DNA of 64,000 nucleotides from Duganella sp. 1224 (GTDB lineage Bacteria; Pseudomonadota; Gammaproteobacteria; Burkholderiales; Burkholderiaceae_D). The notes below the pieces were generated by a model. It did no database searches. It was not told the origin of the DNA and saw only the letters and a program-made list of their open reading frames with translations. Of this stretch, positions 40,770 to 48,968 are shown one piece after another; within the stretch, counting starts at the first letter, position 1, and each line of letters begins with the position of its first letter. The stretch covers positions 924,938 to 988,937 of the forward strand of contig NZ_JACBYS010000002.1 of NCBI RefSeq assembly GCF_013408245.1, in the 5' to 3' direction. The position numbers were made by a program, and so were the translations under genes.

Positions 40770-41358
40770 CATCGTCAAACAGGCGCTGGCCAAATGGCCC
40801 AATGTGCCGCACTGCTACGGCTGGCTGGCGCTCGACGCGCGCGGCCACTGGCGCATGCGCGACGAGCGCGCCCAGCACTGCAACCTGCCCGGCGACAAGC
40901 TGACCAACGCCGCGCTGGTCGGCTTCATCACGCGCAACTACGCGGTCGATGAGCACGGCTGCTGGTATTTCCAGAACGGACCGCAGCGCGTGTACGTGCA
41001 GCTCGAAGCCACGCCCTACATCGTCCGCACCGATCCTGCGCAGGGCTGGCGGCTGCACACCGGCGCGCCGCTCGGTGCGCCCGAGGCCGCCTTTATGACC
41101 GAGGCCGGCGCGCTGGTGCTGCGCCATGGCGATATCGTCGCGCAACTGGACGACCGCGACTTCGCCGACGTGCTGCCGCAGTTGCGCATGGACGGCGCGC
41201 CGGTGGAAGACGAGGTGCTGCTGGCCTGGCTGGAAGGCCGCGCGGCCGGCGCGCTGACCTTGCATGAGGTGGTGGTGGAACGGATCGCCGCCGATCAGCT
41301 GGCGGCGCGCTTCGGCTACGTCAGCGTACCGACGGCCCCTGCTGCAGCGGATCGGTGA
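40762..41358 (+). CDS. Conserved hypothetical protein, 198 residues
   Basis: This soluble protein without a signal peptide begins MDDIVKQALAKWPNVPHCYGWLALDARGHWRMRDE. The YGWL, LDARG-x-WR-RD and GFI-RNY-VDE-G-WYFQNGPQRVYV pieces look like a conserved family typical of Burkholderiales downstream of YheT, but I cannot name it with certainty. It is coupled to the hydrolase gene and its last 38 bases overlap the converging M48 protease gene. Confidence 0.8.
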   Translation: MDDIVKQALAKWPNVPHCYGWLALDARGHWRMRDERAQHCNLPGDKLTNAALVGFITRNYAVDEHGCWYFQNGPQRVYVQLEATPYIVRTDPAQGWRLHTGAPLGAPEAAFMTEAGALVLRHGDIVAQLDDRDFADVLPQLRMDGAPVEDEVLLAWLEGRAAGALTLHEVVVERIAADQLAARFGYVSVPTAPAAADR

Positions 41359-43033
41359 GCTTGCGGATGCGGTCGAATGGGTTGTTGGCGTTGAAGCCAT
41401 CGTCCTTGCCGTCCTGATCCGACTTCATCTCCAGCTTGAACGCCGGGCGCGACTCGCCCAGTTCCTTCTTGCCCTTGTCGGCCATTTCCTCGCGGCGGCG
41501 GGCCTGCCACTCGCGCTCGCGCGCATCGATCAGCGACTGGTCGTAGAACGACGCGTCCGGCGCCTTGCGCGCATAGCTCAGCTGGTCCAGCGCCGCCATC
41601 ACGCCGCCCTGCAGATTGTACGACTCGGCCAGCGCGATGTGCTGCAGTGCCAGCTTGCCTTGCTTGGAATACACCTGCGCCAGCAAATCGTAGGCCTCGA
41701 TGTCCTCGCGGTACAGCTGCACCTGGTCGCGCAGATAGGCGCCCGCCTCGTCCAGCTTGCCGGCGGCGATCAGCGCCTCGCCGTACTGGTGCGCGATGCC
41801 GCGCGACAGCGGGAACTTCTGGTGCGCGGCCTCGGCCTCGGCGGCCGCCTTGGCCAGCACTTCCTTGTTGTCGGTCTGCGCCAGCTTGATCTCGATCGAC
41901 GTCGCGGCAAAGATCGATTCCGCCTTGCTGCGCGGCGACGCGCCGAACACGCCGGCCGGCGGCGGCCGGTTGACCGTCTCCTGCGCCTGCGTCAGCCACT
42001 TCTGCGCGGCGGCGGTGTCGCCCTGCTTCATGGTCAGGAAGGCCATCCCGTACTGGCCGGCGGCCTTTTGCTGCCAGCTGTCCTGCAGCATCTGGCTCTC
42101 GAAGAACGCCTTGGCTTCGCCATAACCGTTGGCAGACTGGTCCTGCAACACGCGGGCGCGCGAACGCACCAGGAAAAAGTCCAGGCTGTCTGGACGCTGG
42201 CGATACGGCTGTTCGCGGATGCGCGCCTGGATGTCGGCGATACGTTCCGAGGTCAGCGGGTGCGTCAGCAGCCACGCCGGCACCAGATCGCTGTAGTTGC
42301 GCGTGGATGCCTGCATCTGCTGGAAGAAGGCCACCATGCCCGAAGTATCAAATCCGGCCGCGCCCATGATCTGGAAGCCGATGCGGTCGGCTTCGCGCTC
42401 GGCATCGCGGCCGAAGTTCAGCTGACGCTGTATCGCCAGTCCCTGGCCGCCGAGGAACACGCCCATGGCCGCGTCGCCGCCCTGGCGCGCCGTCAGCGCC
42501 GCCAGGATCATGGCCGCCAGCGGGATCAGCGCGTCCTGCTTCTGCTGGCCGATGGAACGGGCGATGTGGCGCTGCACCACGTGGCCGATCTCGTGCCCCA
42601 GCACCGAGGCCAGCTCCGACTCGGTTTGCGCCTGCAACAGCAGCGCCGAGTGCACGGCGATGAAACCGCCCGGCAACGCGAACGCGTTCAGTTGCGGATC
42701 GCGCACCACGAAGAAGAAATAATCGTACTTGGCCTCGCCGCGCGCGTCCTTGCGGGCATCCACCAGCGCGTTGCCGAAGTTGTTCATGTATTCGAGGATG
42801 GGGCCGTCGTCGAGGTAATCGCGGTCGCGGCGGATATCGCGCATGATTTCCTCGCCCAGCTTACGCTCCATCAACGGCGACAAGTCCTGGCTCTCGGTGC
42901 CGCCGAGCGCGGGCAAGTTGGGGATCCTGGCCGGCGCAAGCGCGGTCTGCGCCATGGCCATCGGCATGGTCAGCAGCAGCGCGACGGCGACGGCGCGCAT
43001 GCGTCCAGAGTAAGAAGAGCGTTTAGCATTCAC
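41321..43033 (-). CDS. Periplasmic M48 metalloprotease with TPR-like C-terminus (BepA-like)
   Basis: The 570-residue precursor has a signal peptide (AVAVALLLTMPMAMAQT). The protease domain has the zinc motif HEIGH and the third ligand in AEREADRIG. The C-terminal half, about 310-530, is made of helical repeats of TPR type (GDTAAAQKWLTQAQETV, KLDEAGAYLRDQVQLY). This layout matches BepA/YfgC, which handles misassembled outer-membrane proteins such as LptD. It is single in its unit; moaC diverges from it after 70 bases. Confidence 0.9.
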   Translation of the reverse strand: MNAKRSSYSGRMRAVAVALLLTMPMAMAQTALAPARIPNLPALGGTESQDLSPLMERKLGEEIMRDIRRDRDYLDDGPILEYMNNFGNALVDARKDARGEAKYDYFFFVVRDPQLNAFALPGGFIAVHSALLLQAQTESELASVLGHEIGHVVQRHIARSIGQQKQDALIPLAAMILAALTARQGGDAAMGVFLGGQGLAIQRQLNFGRDAEREADRIGFQIMGAAGFDTSGMVAFFQQMQASTRNYSDLVPAWLLTHPLTSERIADIQARIREQPYRQRPDSLDFFLVRSRARVLQDQSANGYGEAKAFFESQMLQDSWQQKAAGQYGMAFLTMKQGDTAAAQKWLTQAQETVNRPPPAGVFGASPRSKAESIFAATSIEIKLAQTDNKEVLAKAAAEAEAAHQKFPLSRGIAHQYGEALIAAGKLDEAGAYLRDQVQLYREDIEAYDLLAQVYSKQGKLALQHIALAESYNLQGGVMAALDQLSYARKAPDASFYDQSLIDAREREWQARRREEMADKGKKELGESRPAFKLEMKSDQDGKDDGFNANNPFDRIRKLTDPLQQGPSVR

Positions 43034-43103
43034 GGTGATATGATACCCGCAACCCGGGCACGAAGACTGAGTGCCACATTATGAATCATTTTAAGCTGCA
43101 ACC

Positions 43104-43589
43104 ATGACCACCGAACACCTGACCCACTTCGACGCCACCGGCCAAGCCCACATGGTGGACGTCGGCGCCAAGGCCGACACCCACCGCATCGCCCTGGCCA
43201 GCGGCTCGATCCGCATGAAGCCGGAAACGCTGGCCATCATCATGGGCGGCACGGCCAAGAAAGGCGACGTGCTGGGAATCGCCCGCATCGCCGCCATCAT
43301 GGCCTCCAAGCGCACCAGCGACCTGATCCCGCTATGCCACCCATTGGCCCTGACCCGCGTGGCGGTCGACTTTGAAACCGATGTGGAGAATTCCTCGGTG
43401 CACTGCAAGGCGCAGGTGGAAACCTACGGCAAGACCGGGGTCGAGATGGAAGCGCTCACTTCGGTGCAAGTCGGCCTGCTGACTGTGTATGACATGTGCA
43501 AGGCAGTGGATCGCGGCATGGTCATGTCCAACATCCGCGTCACCGAAAAACACGGCGGCAAGTCGGGCGACTGGAGCGCCACCAGCTAA
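43104..43589 (+). CDS. moaC: Cyclic pyranopterin monophosphate synthase
   Basis: The 161-residue enzyme has [53 protein letters not shown], and [27 protein letters not shown], the complete MoaC motif set. It forms cyclic pyranopterin monophosphate in molybdenum cofactor synthesis. It is an isolated moa gene here; other cofactor genes are not in the window. Confidence 0.96.
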   Translation: MTTEHLTHFDATGQAHMVDVGAKADTHRIALASGSIRMKPETLAIIMGGTAKKGDVLGIARIAAIMASKRTSDLIPLCHPLALTRVAVDFETDVENSSVHCKAQVETYGKTGVEMEALTSVQVGLLTVYDMCKAVDRGMVMSNIRVTEKHGGKSGDWSATS

Positions 43590-43689
43590 GTGTTGACTTT
43601 CAACTACTTGAGCGAACTTTATCGCCGGTCAAGCTAGCCGCTACCAGCAATTCCAACAATGATGCATACCCATTCCGCCTGGAGGACGT

Positions 43690-43920
43690 ATGCCTGTCAT
43701 TTACGGGTTTGCTCTGCTGATCGCCAGTTGGGCAGTTGGTTCTGAACAGCGTGTTGTATGCCCGGAATGGCTTGAACCTGACGCCATCCAGGCGAACCGG
43801 CCACCAGCAGGATGGGAGCGTGGATGTATTGCGGGTACAGCAAGTGCGACCGAATGCAGACTATCCAGTCAATCCACCGACGGGCGGATCAAGGAGGTCG
43901 TTGAATTCGTCTGCCGCTAG
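43690..43920 (+). CDS. Small secreted hypothetical protein
   Basis: The 76-residue frame starts four bases after a strong TGGAGG ribosome binding site. It has a short hydrophobic signal-like start (MPVIYGFALLIASWAVGS) and then VVCPEWLEPDAIQANRPPAGWE. The CP...PPAGW spacing resembles small secreted STY0301-like proteins, but it is much shorter than those and may be a remnant. A second overlapping frame from 43736 is considered spurious. Base composition is less G+C-rich than the neighbours, hinting at acquired DNA. The 100 bases before it hold nothing recognisable. Confidence 0.45.
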   Translation: MPVIYGFALLIASWAVGSEQRVVCPEWLEPDAIQANRPPAGWERGCIAGTASATECRLSSQSTDGRIKEVVEFVCR

Positions 43921-43962
43921 CAGCGAATATCAACGCCCCCTTCTGCCGTTGCGCAACCGGCG

Positions 43963-44718
43963 TCAGATCTGGGCGATGCCGCCGTCTACGAACAATTCAA
44001 TGCCGTTGACGAAGCTAGCGTCGTCCGATGCCAGGAATACCGCCGCCTTGGCGATCTCATCCGGGTCGCCCACGCGCCCCATCGGGATCTGCGACGCCAG
44101 GTGATCGAGCAGGCCTTGCTGCTGGGCTGGATCGTTGCCCACCAGCTCGACCAGGCCGGGCGTCTTCGTTGGCCCCGGGCTCAGGGTGTTGATGCGGATG
44201 CCGCGCCCTTTCAGATCCAGAATCCAGTTGCGGGCAAACGCGCGCACCGCCGCCTTGGACGCGGCGTACACACTGAACGCTTCCGTGCCGCTGCTGCCGG
44301 CGGTGGAGCCGGTCAGGATGACCGACGAACCATTGCCCAGCAGAGGCAATGCCGCCTGCACCGTGAACAGCGTTCCTTTGACGTTGCGCGAGAAGGTGTC
44401 GTCGAAATGGGCTTCGGTGATTTGTCCCATCGGCAGCATCGAACCGCCGCCGGCGTTGGCGACCAGCACGTCCAGCTTGCCATGGCGCGCCTTGATGCGG
44501 TCGAACAGCGCTTGCAGTTGGGCTGGGTCGGCCGAATCCACGCGGACGCCCTCGACCGTGCCGTCGATGGCGCCTACCGCCATATCCAGTTCCGCCTGCC
44601 GGCGGCCGGTGAGGTAGACCGTGGCGCCTTCCTTCACAAATCGTTTGGCCATGGCCAGGCCGATGCCGGTGCTGCCGCCGGTGATGACGGCGACTTTCTG
44701 CGCGAGTTTAAGTGTCAT
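43963..44718 (-). CDS. SDR-family oxidoreductase
   Basis: This 251-residue classical short-chain dehydrogenase has TGGSTGIG (cofactor loop), TGRR, NAGGG, the catalytic Ser in LTGSTAGS and YAASK (YxxxK). The start has AAAGGAG upstream. It diverges from a LysR gene, so it is probably that regulator's target. Substrate unknown; similar proteins act on quinones or 3-oxoacyl compounds. Confidence 0.9.
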   Translation of the reverse strand: MTLKLAQKVAVITGGSTGIGLAMAKRFVKEGATVYLTGRRQAELDMAVGAIDGTVEGVRVDSADPAQLQALFDRIKARHGKLDVLVANAGGGSMLPMGQITEAHFDDTFSRNVKGTLFTVQAALPLLGNGSSVILTGSTAGSSGTEAFSVYAASKAAVRAFARNWILDLKGRGIRINTLSPGPTKTPGLVELVGNDPAQQQGLLDHLASQIPMGRVGDPDEIAKAAVFLASDDASFVNGIELFVDGGIAQI

Positions 44719-44802
44719 GTTGATGCTCCTTTGCGATGAAGTTGTGCATCCAGTATGCGGAGCGAAACCGCCGGCGATAAGACAAGCGGGACTCATAACA
44801 TT

Positions 44803-44819
44803 TATGCTTTAATCGCATG
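44803..44819. promoter_or_regulatory. LysR-type T-N11-A box between SDR and LysR genes
   Basis: ATGC-TTTAATC-GCAT at 44804-44818 is a perfect four-base dyad that contains the LysR consensus T-N11-A (44805 and 44817). It lies 25 bases upstream of the LysR start and about 85 bases upstream of the SDR start, which suits autoregulation and activation. Confidence 0.6.
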
Positions 44820-44842
44820 AGCGAAACAAAATTCCGGTCAGA

Positions 44843-45760
44843 ATGAATAAATTACTTTGGATGCATTGCCTGGTCAGGGCGATCGAGACCGGCAGTTTTT
44901 CCGCCGTTGCGCGGGAACTGGGGATAGGCCAGCCGAATGTGAGCCGGCATATCGCGTCGCTGGAGCAGACGCTGGGCACGCGCCTGCTCAACCGCTCGAC
45001 GCGCCAATTGGTGCCCACGCCCGACGGTCAGCGCTACTACGCGCTGGCGAAGCAGGCACTGGATGTGATCCAGCAGGCCGAGTCCGAGGCGCGCGGACAG
45101 CACAATCCACATGGCTTGCTGCGCGTGGCCTGCCCTTCAGCGCTGGCCACCGAAAAATTGGTGGATGCGCTGCCGGAATTTTTGACGCGCTATCCCGATG
45201 TGGAGGTGGAGCTCAAGATGGGTGACGGTTATGTCGATCTGATCGCCGAAGGCGTGGATCTGGCCATCCGTGGCGGCGTGCTGAAAGACAGTGCGCTGCG
45301 GGCCCGGCGCGTCGGCACCTCGGAGCGCATCTGTGTTGCCAGTCGGGCTTATCTGGACAAGCATGGCACGCCGCAGCGTGTCGAGGATCTGCTGCATCAT
45401 GAGTGTCTGATCTACACCTTGCTGGCGGGCGATGTGCGGGGCTGGCCGTTGGACAATGGCGAGGTACAGGTGTCCGGGCGGCTGCGTCTCAACAGTCTGG
45501 AGGCGATCCGCCGCGCCGCGTTGGCCGGGCTCGGCATTGCTTATCTGCCGGCGTGGATGGTGGCGCAGCATCTGCGCAGCGGCGAGCTGGCAGCGGTGTT
45601 GGGCGCCTCTACCACCCGGATGTCGCCGCTGAACGCGGTGTATTCGGCCGATCGCCTGTTGCCGCAACGCGCTACCGTGTTTATCGATTTTATCGCCGCG
45701 TTGTTGGCGCGGACGCCCGGGCTGGATGGGCGCTCGCTGTTGCGCTCGCCCGACAGCTGA
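44843..45760 (+). CDS. LysR-family transcriptional regulator
   Basis: The protein has 305 residues with an N-terminal winged helix (LVRAIETGSFSAVARELGIGQPNVSRHIASLEQ) and a C-terminal effector domain. The AARELG-x-x-QPNVSRHI recognition helix and the RLLNRSTRQLVPT wing are typical of the subgroup that controls divergent SDR or quinone-reductase genes. No strong ribosome binding site precedes ATG 44843. Confidence 0.9.
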   Translation: MNKLLWMHCLVRAIETGSFSAVARELGIGQPNVSRHIASLEQTLGTRLLNRSTRQLVPTPDGQRYYALAKQALDVIQQAESEARGQHNPHGLLRVACPSALATEKLVDALPEFLTRYPDVEVELKMGDGYVDLIAEGVDLAIRGGVLKDSALRARRVGTSERICVASRAYLDKHGTPQRVEDLLHHECLIYTLLAGDVRGWPLDNGEVQVSGRLRLNSLEAIRRAALAGLGIAYLPAWMVAQHLRSGELAAVLGASTTRMSPLNAVYSADRLLPQRATVFIDFIAALLARTPGLDGRSLLRSPDS

Positions 45761-45800
45761 CCGCGGAAATTACCAGTTAGCAATGTAGTGTATTGTCTGA

Positions 45801-45829
45801 TTGTAACTTTTCGTTGGCGAGCATATAAT
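45801..45829 (+). promoter_or_regulatory. Sigma70-type promoter for the PilZ gene
   Basis: TTGTAA at 45801-45806 and TATAAT at 45824-45829 are separated by exactly 17 bases, a near-consensus housekeeping promoter. Transcription would start about 65 bases before the PilZ gene. The leader contains a small ACGGTG-GTGT-CACCGT hairpin at 45854-45869. Confidence 0.75.
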
Positions 45830-45900
45830 TAATGTCGCAAGGACAATTTTTTGACGGTGGTGTCACCGTAGCCGTTTTGCGCACATAAGAAAGAGTTTGC

Positions 45901-46611
45901 ATGAGCAGCAACCCTCCGCCAGGCGAAGCCAAGACTCAGGAGTACGAGTTCGAGCAAATGAATCTGCAGGTTGGCGGCAGAATTCAGTTCATCACCCACC
46001 GCACCATCAAACCCATCCAGCACTTTTCCACGCTGATCGGCTGGGTCAAGGATGAGTACATGATCGTCAAGGTGCCGTTCGAGAACAATGCGCCGATCGC
46101 GCTGAATGAGGGCGACAAGCTGACGATCCGGGTGTTTTCCGGCGTCAATGTGTGTTCGTTCTCGTGTGTTGTGCAGCGGGTGTTTCCGCGGCCGCTGTTT
46201 TATGCGCATCTGAGTTTTCCGGTGTCGATTCAGGGCACCAGTTTGCGGGCGGCGATGCGGGTCAAGGTGGACATTCCGGCGCAGGTGACGACGTCCACCG
46301 GCAACACGTCGGTGTTTCTGGTCAACCTGAGCGTGTCGGGGGCGCTGATCGAGTCGCCCAAGCAGTTGTCGGACGGCGATGCGCAGGTGGGGCTGTCGTT
46401 TTATCTGATTGCGCAGCCGGGCAACCGCCAGGTGCGGGTGAATCCGAACGCGACCATCCGCAACATCAACGTGGTCAAGCCGGCGACGGGGGACAAGCCG
46501 GAGGTGTTCACTTATGGCGTGCAGTTCATCGACCTCGATCCGGTCCACTACACCATGCTGCAAAACCTCACCTACGAAGCGCTGATCGCCGACCGCCAGA
46601 AGATCGTTTAA
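45901..46611 (+). CDS. PilZ-domain cyclic di-GMP-binding protein (YcgR-like)
   Basis: The 236-residue protein has an N-terminal YcgR-like beta domain (VGGRIQFIT...STLIGWVKDEYMIVKVP) and a C-terminal PilZ domain. The ligand motifs are present: RAAMR (RxxxR) around residue 120, and NLSVSGA (D/N-x-S-x-x-G) about 25 residues on. It should bind cyclic di-GMP and act on motility or pili. It is next to the pilin gene and shares a window with a GGDEF/EAL regulator. Confidence 0.9.
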   Translation: MSSNPPPGEAKTQEYEFEQMNLQVGGRIQFITHRTIKPIQHFSTLIGWVKDEYMIVKVPFENNAPIALNEGDKLTIRVFSGVNVCSFSCVVQRVFPRPLFYAHLSFPVSIQGTSLRAAMRVKVDIPAQVTTSTGNTSVFLVNLSVSGALIESPKQLSDGDAQVGLSFYLIAQPGNRQVRVNPNATIRNINVVKPATGDKPEVFTYGVQFIDLDPVHYTMLQNLTYEALIADRQKIV

Positions 46612-46615
46612 GCAG

Positions 46616-46645
46616 AAAAAAACCCGGCGGCTGCCGGGCTTTTCA
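46616..46645. terminator. Bidirectional terminator between PilZ and pilA
   Basis: CCCGGC-GGCT-GCCGGG is flanked by an A-run on the left and CTTTTC on the right. It lies between the converging PilZ and pilA genes and can end transcription from both sides. Confidence 0.85.
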
Positions 46646-46657
46646 TCTGCGTCCCAA

Positions 46658-47137
46658 TTAAGGAGTGGTAGGAGGAGGATTGTTCTTCTCCACTGCACTT
46701 TTCACACTATCGTTACCGGAATCAATCGTCGTGGACCAGGCAATGTTTGCGGTGGAGCCGCTGGAAGGCACCATCGTAATCGTATTGGCTTGCAGACTGG
46801 TTTTGGCGGCATCGGACAACGTGGCGACGATCGTGCCAGCGGTGACAGCCACCGAGTCAATTTCGGCAGTCTTGGAGAAAGCAGGCAGCGCTGCAGTTTG
46901 GTTGGTGCTGCTGCAGTTCGTCGCAACACCGCCGGATTCCTGAATGCACAATGCAACGGCAGTTTTCATGCCATCCAACGCGGCGACAGCGCTTTGTGCT
47001 TTGGCTTTGGCGGTGTAGTTGCTGTACTGCGGAATCGCGACGGCGGCCAGGATGCCGATAATGGCGACCACGATCATCAGTTCGATCAGGGTGAAGCCGC
47101 CTTGGGCTTGTTGTTTCATCATTTTCATGGATTTCAT
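46658..47137 (-). CDS. pilA: Type IV major pilin
   Basis: The 159-residue prepilin has a 14-residue leader ending GG, then the methylated-Phe helix [20 protein letters not shown]. Glu5 of the mature protein is present, as PilD processing and assembly need. The globular part is short, with one close Cys pair ([13 protein letters not shown]) and a Pro-rich tail. The start at 47137 has AAGGAG. The upstream region has a Sigma54 promoter and TGTCA-type sites, so expression is likely under PilR. Confidence 0.95.
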   Translation of the reverse strand: MKSMKMMKQQAQGGFTLIELMIVVAIIGILAAVAIPQYSNYTAKAKAQSAVAALDGMKTAVALCIQESGGVATNCSSTNQTAALPAFSKTAEIDSVAVTAGTIVATLSDAAKTSLQANTITMVPSSGSTANIAWSTTIDSGNDSVKSAVEKNNPPPTTP

Positions 47138-47188
47138 GTTCGGCTCCTTGGGTGGTAAATACATTGTTGGGTGACACATCCTGGTAAT

Positions 47189-47204
47189 TGCAATTGGTGT
47201 GCCA
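47189..47204 (-). promoter_or_regulatory. Sigma54 promoter of pilA
   Basis: On the minus strand TGGCACACCAATTGCA matches the -24/-12 consensus TGGCAC-N5-TTGCW completely, with GG and GC at the right distance. It lies 52 bases upstream of the pilA start. Sigma54 control of the major pilin is well known in Pseudomonas and related bacteria. Confidence 0.88.
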
Positions 47205-47250
47205 GCCTGTTTTTGCCCAATATTTCAGCAATCCGGGCCGAAAACTGCCA

Positions 47251-47308
47251 CTTTTTGTCAGGCCAGACCGCCGCAATTTGTCAGACTGGCCTGGAGTGAC
47301 AAAAAGTG
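47251..47308 (-). promoter_or_regulatory. Putative PilR enhancer sites upstream of pilA
   Basis: TTTTTGTCA occurs at 47252-47260, ATTTGTCA at 47276-47282, and TGACAAAAA inverted at 47297-47305, with GGCCAGA/CTGGCC words between them. A further GTGTCAGGCCA runs into the FHA stop codon. The TGTC-type spaced sites resemble known PilR binding motifs, and the position 50-100 bases upstream of the Sigma54 promoter fits enhancer binding. Confidence 0.6.
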
Positions 47309-47887
47309 TCAGGCCACGCGGAACGCCAGTTGAGTGCCGCTGAGGTCGATCACGTCGCCGTTGCTCAGGCATTCGGCGGTTTGCCGGTCCAGCGCCGTGC
47401 CGTTGAGCAGCGGCGCGGCGTCGCCTTCGGTGTGGGTGATGGTGTAAAACTGGGGGTGACGGTGGATCACCACCACCTGCACGCCGGCCCGGCCCAGCGT
47501 GGTCTGCGGCTTGGTCAGTGGCACGTGCTTGCCGGCGTTGGCGCCGTTCAGTACCGACAGTTCGGCCAGCACCGGCTGCGCCGCCGCCAGCGGCCGGATG
47601 CCGTCGGCCACGAACGTCAGCCGGACTTTGGCCAGGCTGATCACGTCCTGGTGCTGCAGGAAATGCTTGCCGATGCGGTGGCCGTTGACGAACGTGCCAT
47701 TGGTGCTGTGCAGGTCTTCGAGGAAGGAATCATCGAGGATGGTGACGATGACCGCGTGCTCGGCGCTGATGGCCGGGTGCGTCAGCACGATGTCGTTGCG
47801 CGGGTGGCGGCCCAGCGTCATGCGCTCTTTGCTCAGTTGGAGGTGCTGCTCGGGTTGTCCGTCGTGCGCGATGAGGAGCTTGGCCAA
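47309..47887 (-). CDS. FHA-domain protein with two FHA modules
   Basis: The 192-residue cytoplasmic protein has a first FHA domain, about 20-90, with the canonical LGRHPRND, ISAEHA and STNGTFVNG motifs that bind phosphothreonine. A second unit, about 105-190, has LGRAG, a strand HPQFYTIT and PLLNGTALD with NGDVIDL but lacks the H and TNG residues, so it is probably degenerate. It is upstream of, and reads toward, pilA. A signalling role near pilus genes is an inference. Confidence 0.88.
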   Translation of the reverse strand: MAKLLIAHDGQPEQHLQLSKERMTLGRHPRNDIVLTHPAISAEHAVIVTILDDSFLEDLHSTNGTFVNGHRIGKHFLQHQDVISLAKVRLTFVADGIRPLAAAQPVLAELSVLNGANAGKHVPLTKPQTTLGRAGVQVVVIHRHPQFYTITHTEGDAAPLLNGTALDRQTAECLSNGDVIDLSGTQLAFRVA

Positions 47888-47921
47888 TCTTTTCTCCGGC
47901 TGATTGTGGGTGGGACGGTGC

Positions 47922-48006
47922 GCTTGCTTTCACCCCGGACGAAAGGGTCTGACCCCGTACGGGGTCAGACCCTGACGCCGGCGGTGTGCGGGTTGCGCGG
48001 GTGCCG
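47922..48006 (-). repeat. Family A palindromic repeat, copy 3 (inverted)
   Basis: A perfect 28-base palindrome at 47945-47972, half-site GGGTCTGACCCC with a GTAC centre, is flanked by the same blocks as the other copies in reverse: GCTTGCTTTCACCCC on the left and GCGGTGTGCGGGTTGCGCGG on the right. It lies between the FHA gene start and the sucD terminator. Confidence 0.85.
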
Positions 48007-48016
48007 TCTGCCGCAC

Positions 48017-48050
48017 AAAAATAAAGGGGAGCACGCGGCTCCCCTTTATT
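48017..48050 (-). terminator. Strong terminator after sucD
   Basis: A 13-pair perfect stem AATAAAGGGGAGC / GCTCCCCTTTATT with a five-base loop sits 24 bases past the sucD stop. On the minus strand it is followed by a T-rich tail. It should end the sucC-sucD transcript. Confidence 0.88.
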
Positions 48051-48073
48051 ATTCCATAACCGGACGGTCTGGA

Positions 48074-48955
48074 TTACAGCATCGCCTTCAGCAGACGCGC
48101 CATTTCCGATGGGTTCTTGGTCACCTTGATGCCGCAAGCTTCCATGATTTCCAGCTTGGCTTGCGCGGTGTCAGCGCCGCCCGAGATCAGCGCGCCGGCG
48201 TGGCCCATGCGCTTGCCTGGAGGAGCGGTAACGCCGGCGATGAAGCCAACCACCGGTTTCTTCATGTTGTCCTTGATCCAACGCGCCGCGTTGGCTTCGT
48301 CCGGACCGCCGATTTCGCCGATCATGATGACCGCGTCGGTGTCAGGATCGTCGTTGAACATCTTCATGACGTCGATGTGCTTCAGACCGTTGATCGGGTC
48401 GCCGCCGATACCGACTGCCGACGATTGGCCCAGACCCAGCGCGGTCAGCTGACCCACGGCTTCATAGGTCAGGGTGCCCGAACGCGACACCACGCCGATA
48501 CGGCCTTTCTTGTGGATGTGACCTGGCATAATGCCGATCTTGATTTCGTCAGGGGTGATCAGGCCTGGGCAGTTCGGGCCCAGCAGCAGGGTCTTGGAAC
48601 CGGCTTTGGCCATGCGATCCTTGACTTCCATCATGTCGCGGACTGGGATGCCTTCGGTGATGCAAATCGCCAGGTCCAGTTCGGCTTCAACGGCTTCCCA
48701 GATGGCGGCGGCGGCGCCGGCTGGCGGCACGTAGATCACCGACACGGTGGCGCCGGTTTCCGACGCGGCTTCCTTGACCGAACCGAAAATTGGAATGCCT
48801 TCGAAGTCTTCGCCGGCTTTCTTCGGGTTCACGCCGGCAACGAAGGCGTTTTTGCCGTTCGCGTAGTCGCGGCACATGCGGGTGTGGAACTGGCCGGTTT
48901 TGCCGGTGATACCCTGGGTGATGACTTTGGTGTCTTTGTTGATCAGAATAGACAT
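48074..48955 (-). CDS. sucD: Succinyl-CoA synthetase alpha subunit
   Basis: The 293-residue protein has LINKDTKVITQGITGKTGQFHT (CoA-binding start), GPNCPGLI, and the active-site histidine in GHAGALISGG. It transfers phosphate between succinyl-phosphate and nucleotide. It is 13 bases downstream of sucC, the normal order for this TCA-cycle complex. Confidence 0.97.
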   Translation of the reverse strand: MSILINKDTKVITQGITGKTGQFHTRMCRDYANGKNAFVAGVNPKKAGEDFEGIPIFGSVKEAASETGATVSVIYVPPAGAAAAIWEAVEAELDLAICITEGIPVRDMMEVKDRMAKAGSKTLLLGPNCPGLITPDEIKIGIMPGHIHKKGRIGVVSRSGTLTYEAVGQLTALGLGQSSAVGIGGDPINGLKHIDVMKMFNDDPDTDAVIMIGEIGGPDEANAARWIKDNMKKPVVGFIAGVTAPPGKRMGHAGALISGGADTAQAKLEIMEACGIKVTKNPSEMARLLKAML

Positions 48956-48968
48956 ATCGGTTCCTTAA

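Noticed and set aside
43736..44104. 122-codon frame overlapping the small secreted-protein frame and the SDR gene end
   Set aside because: It runs into a well-supported SDR gene on the other strand and lacks a translation signal.
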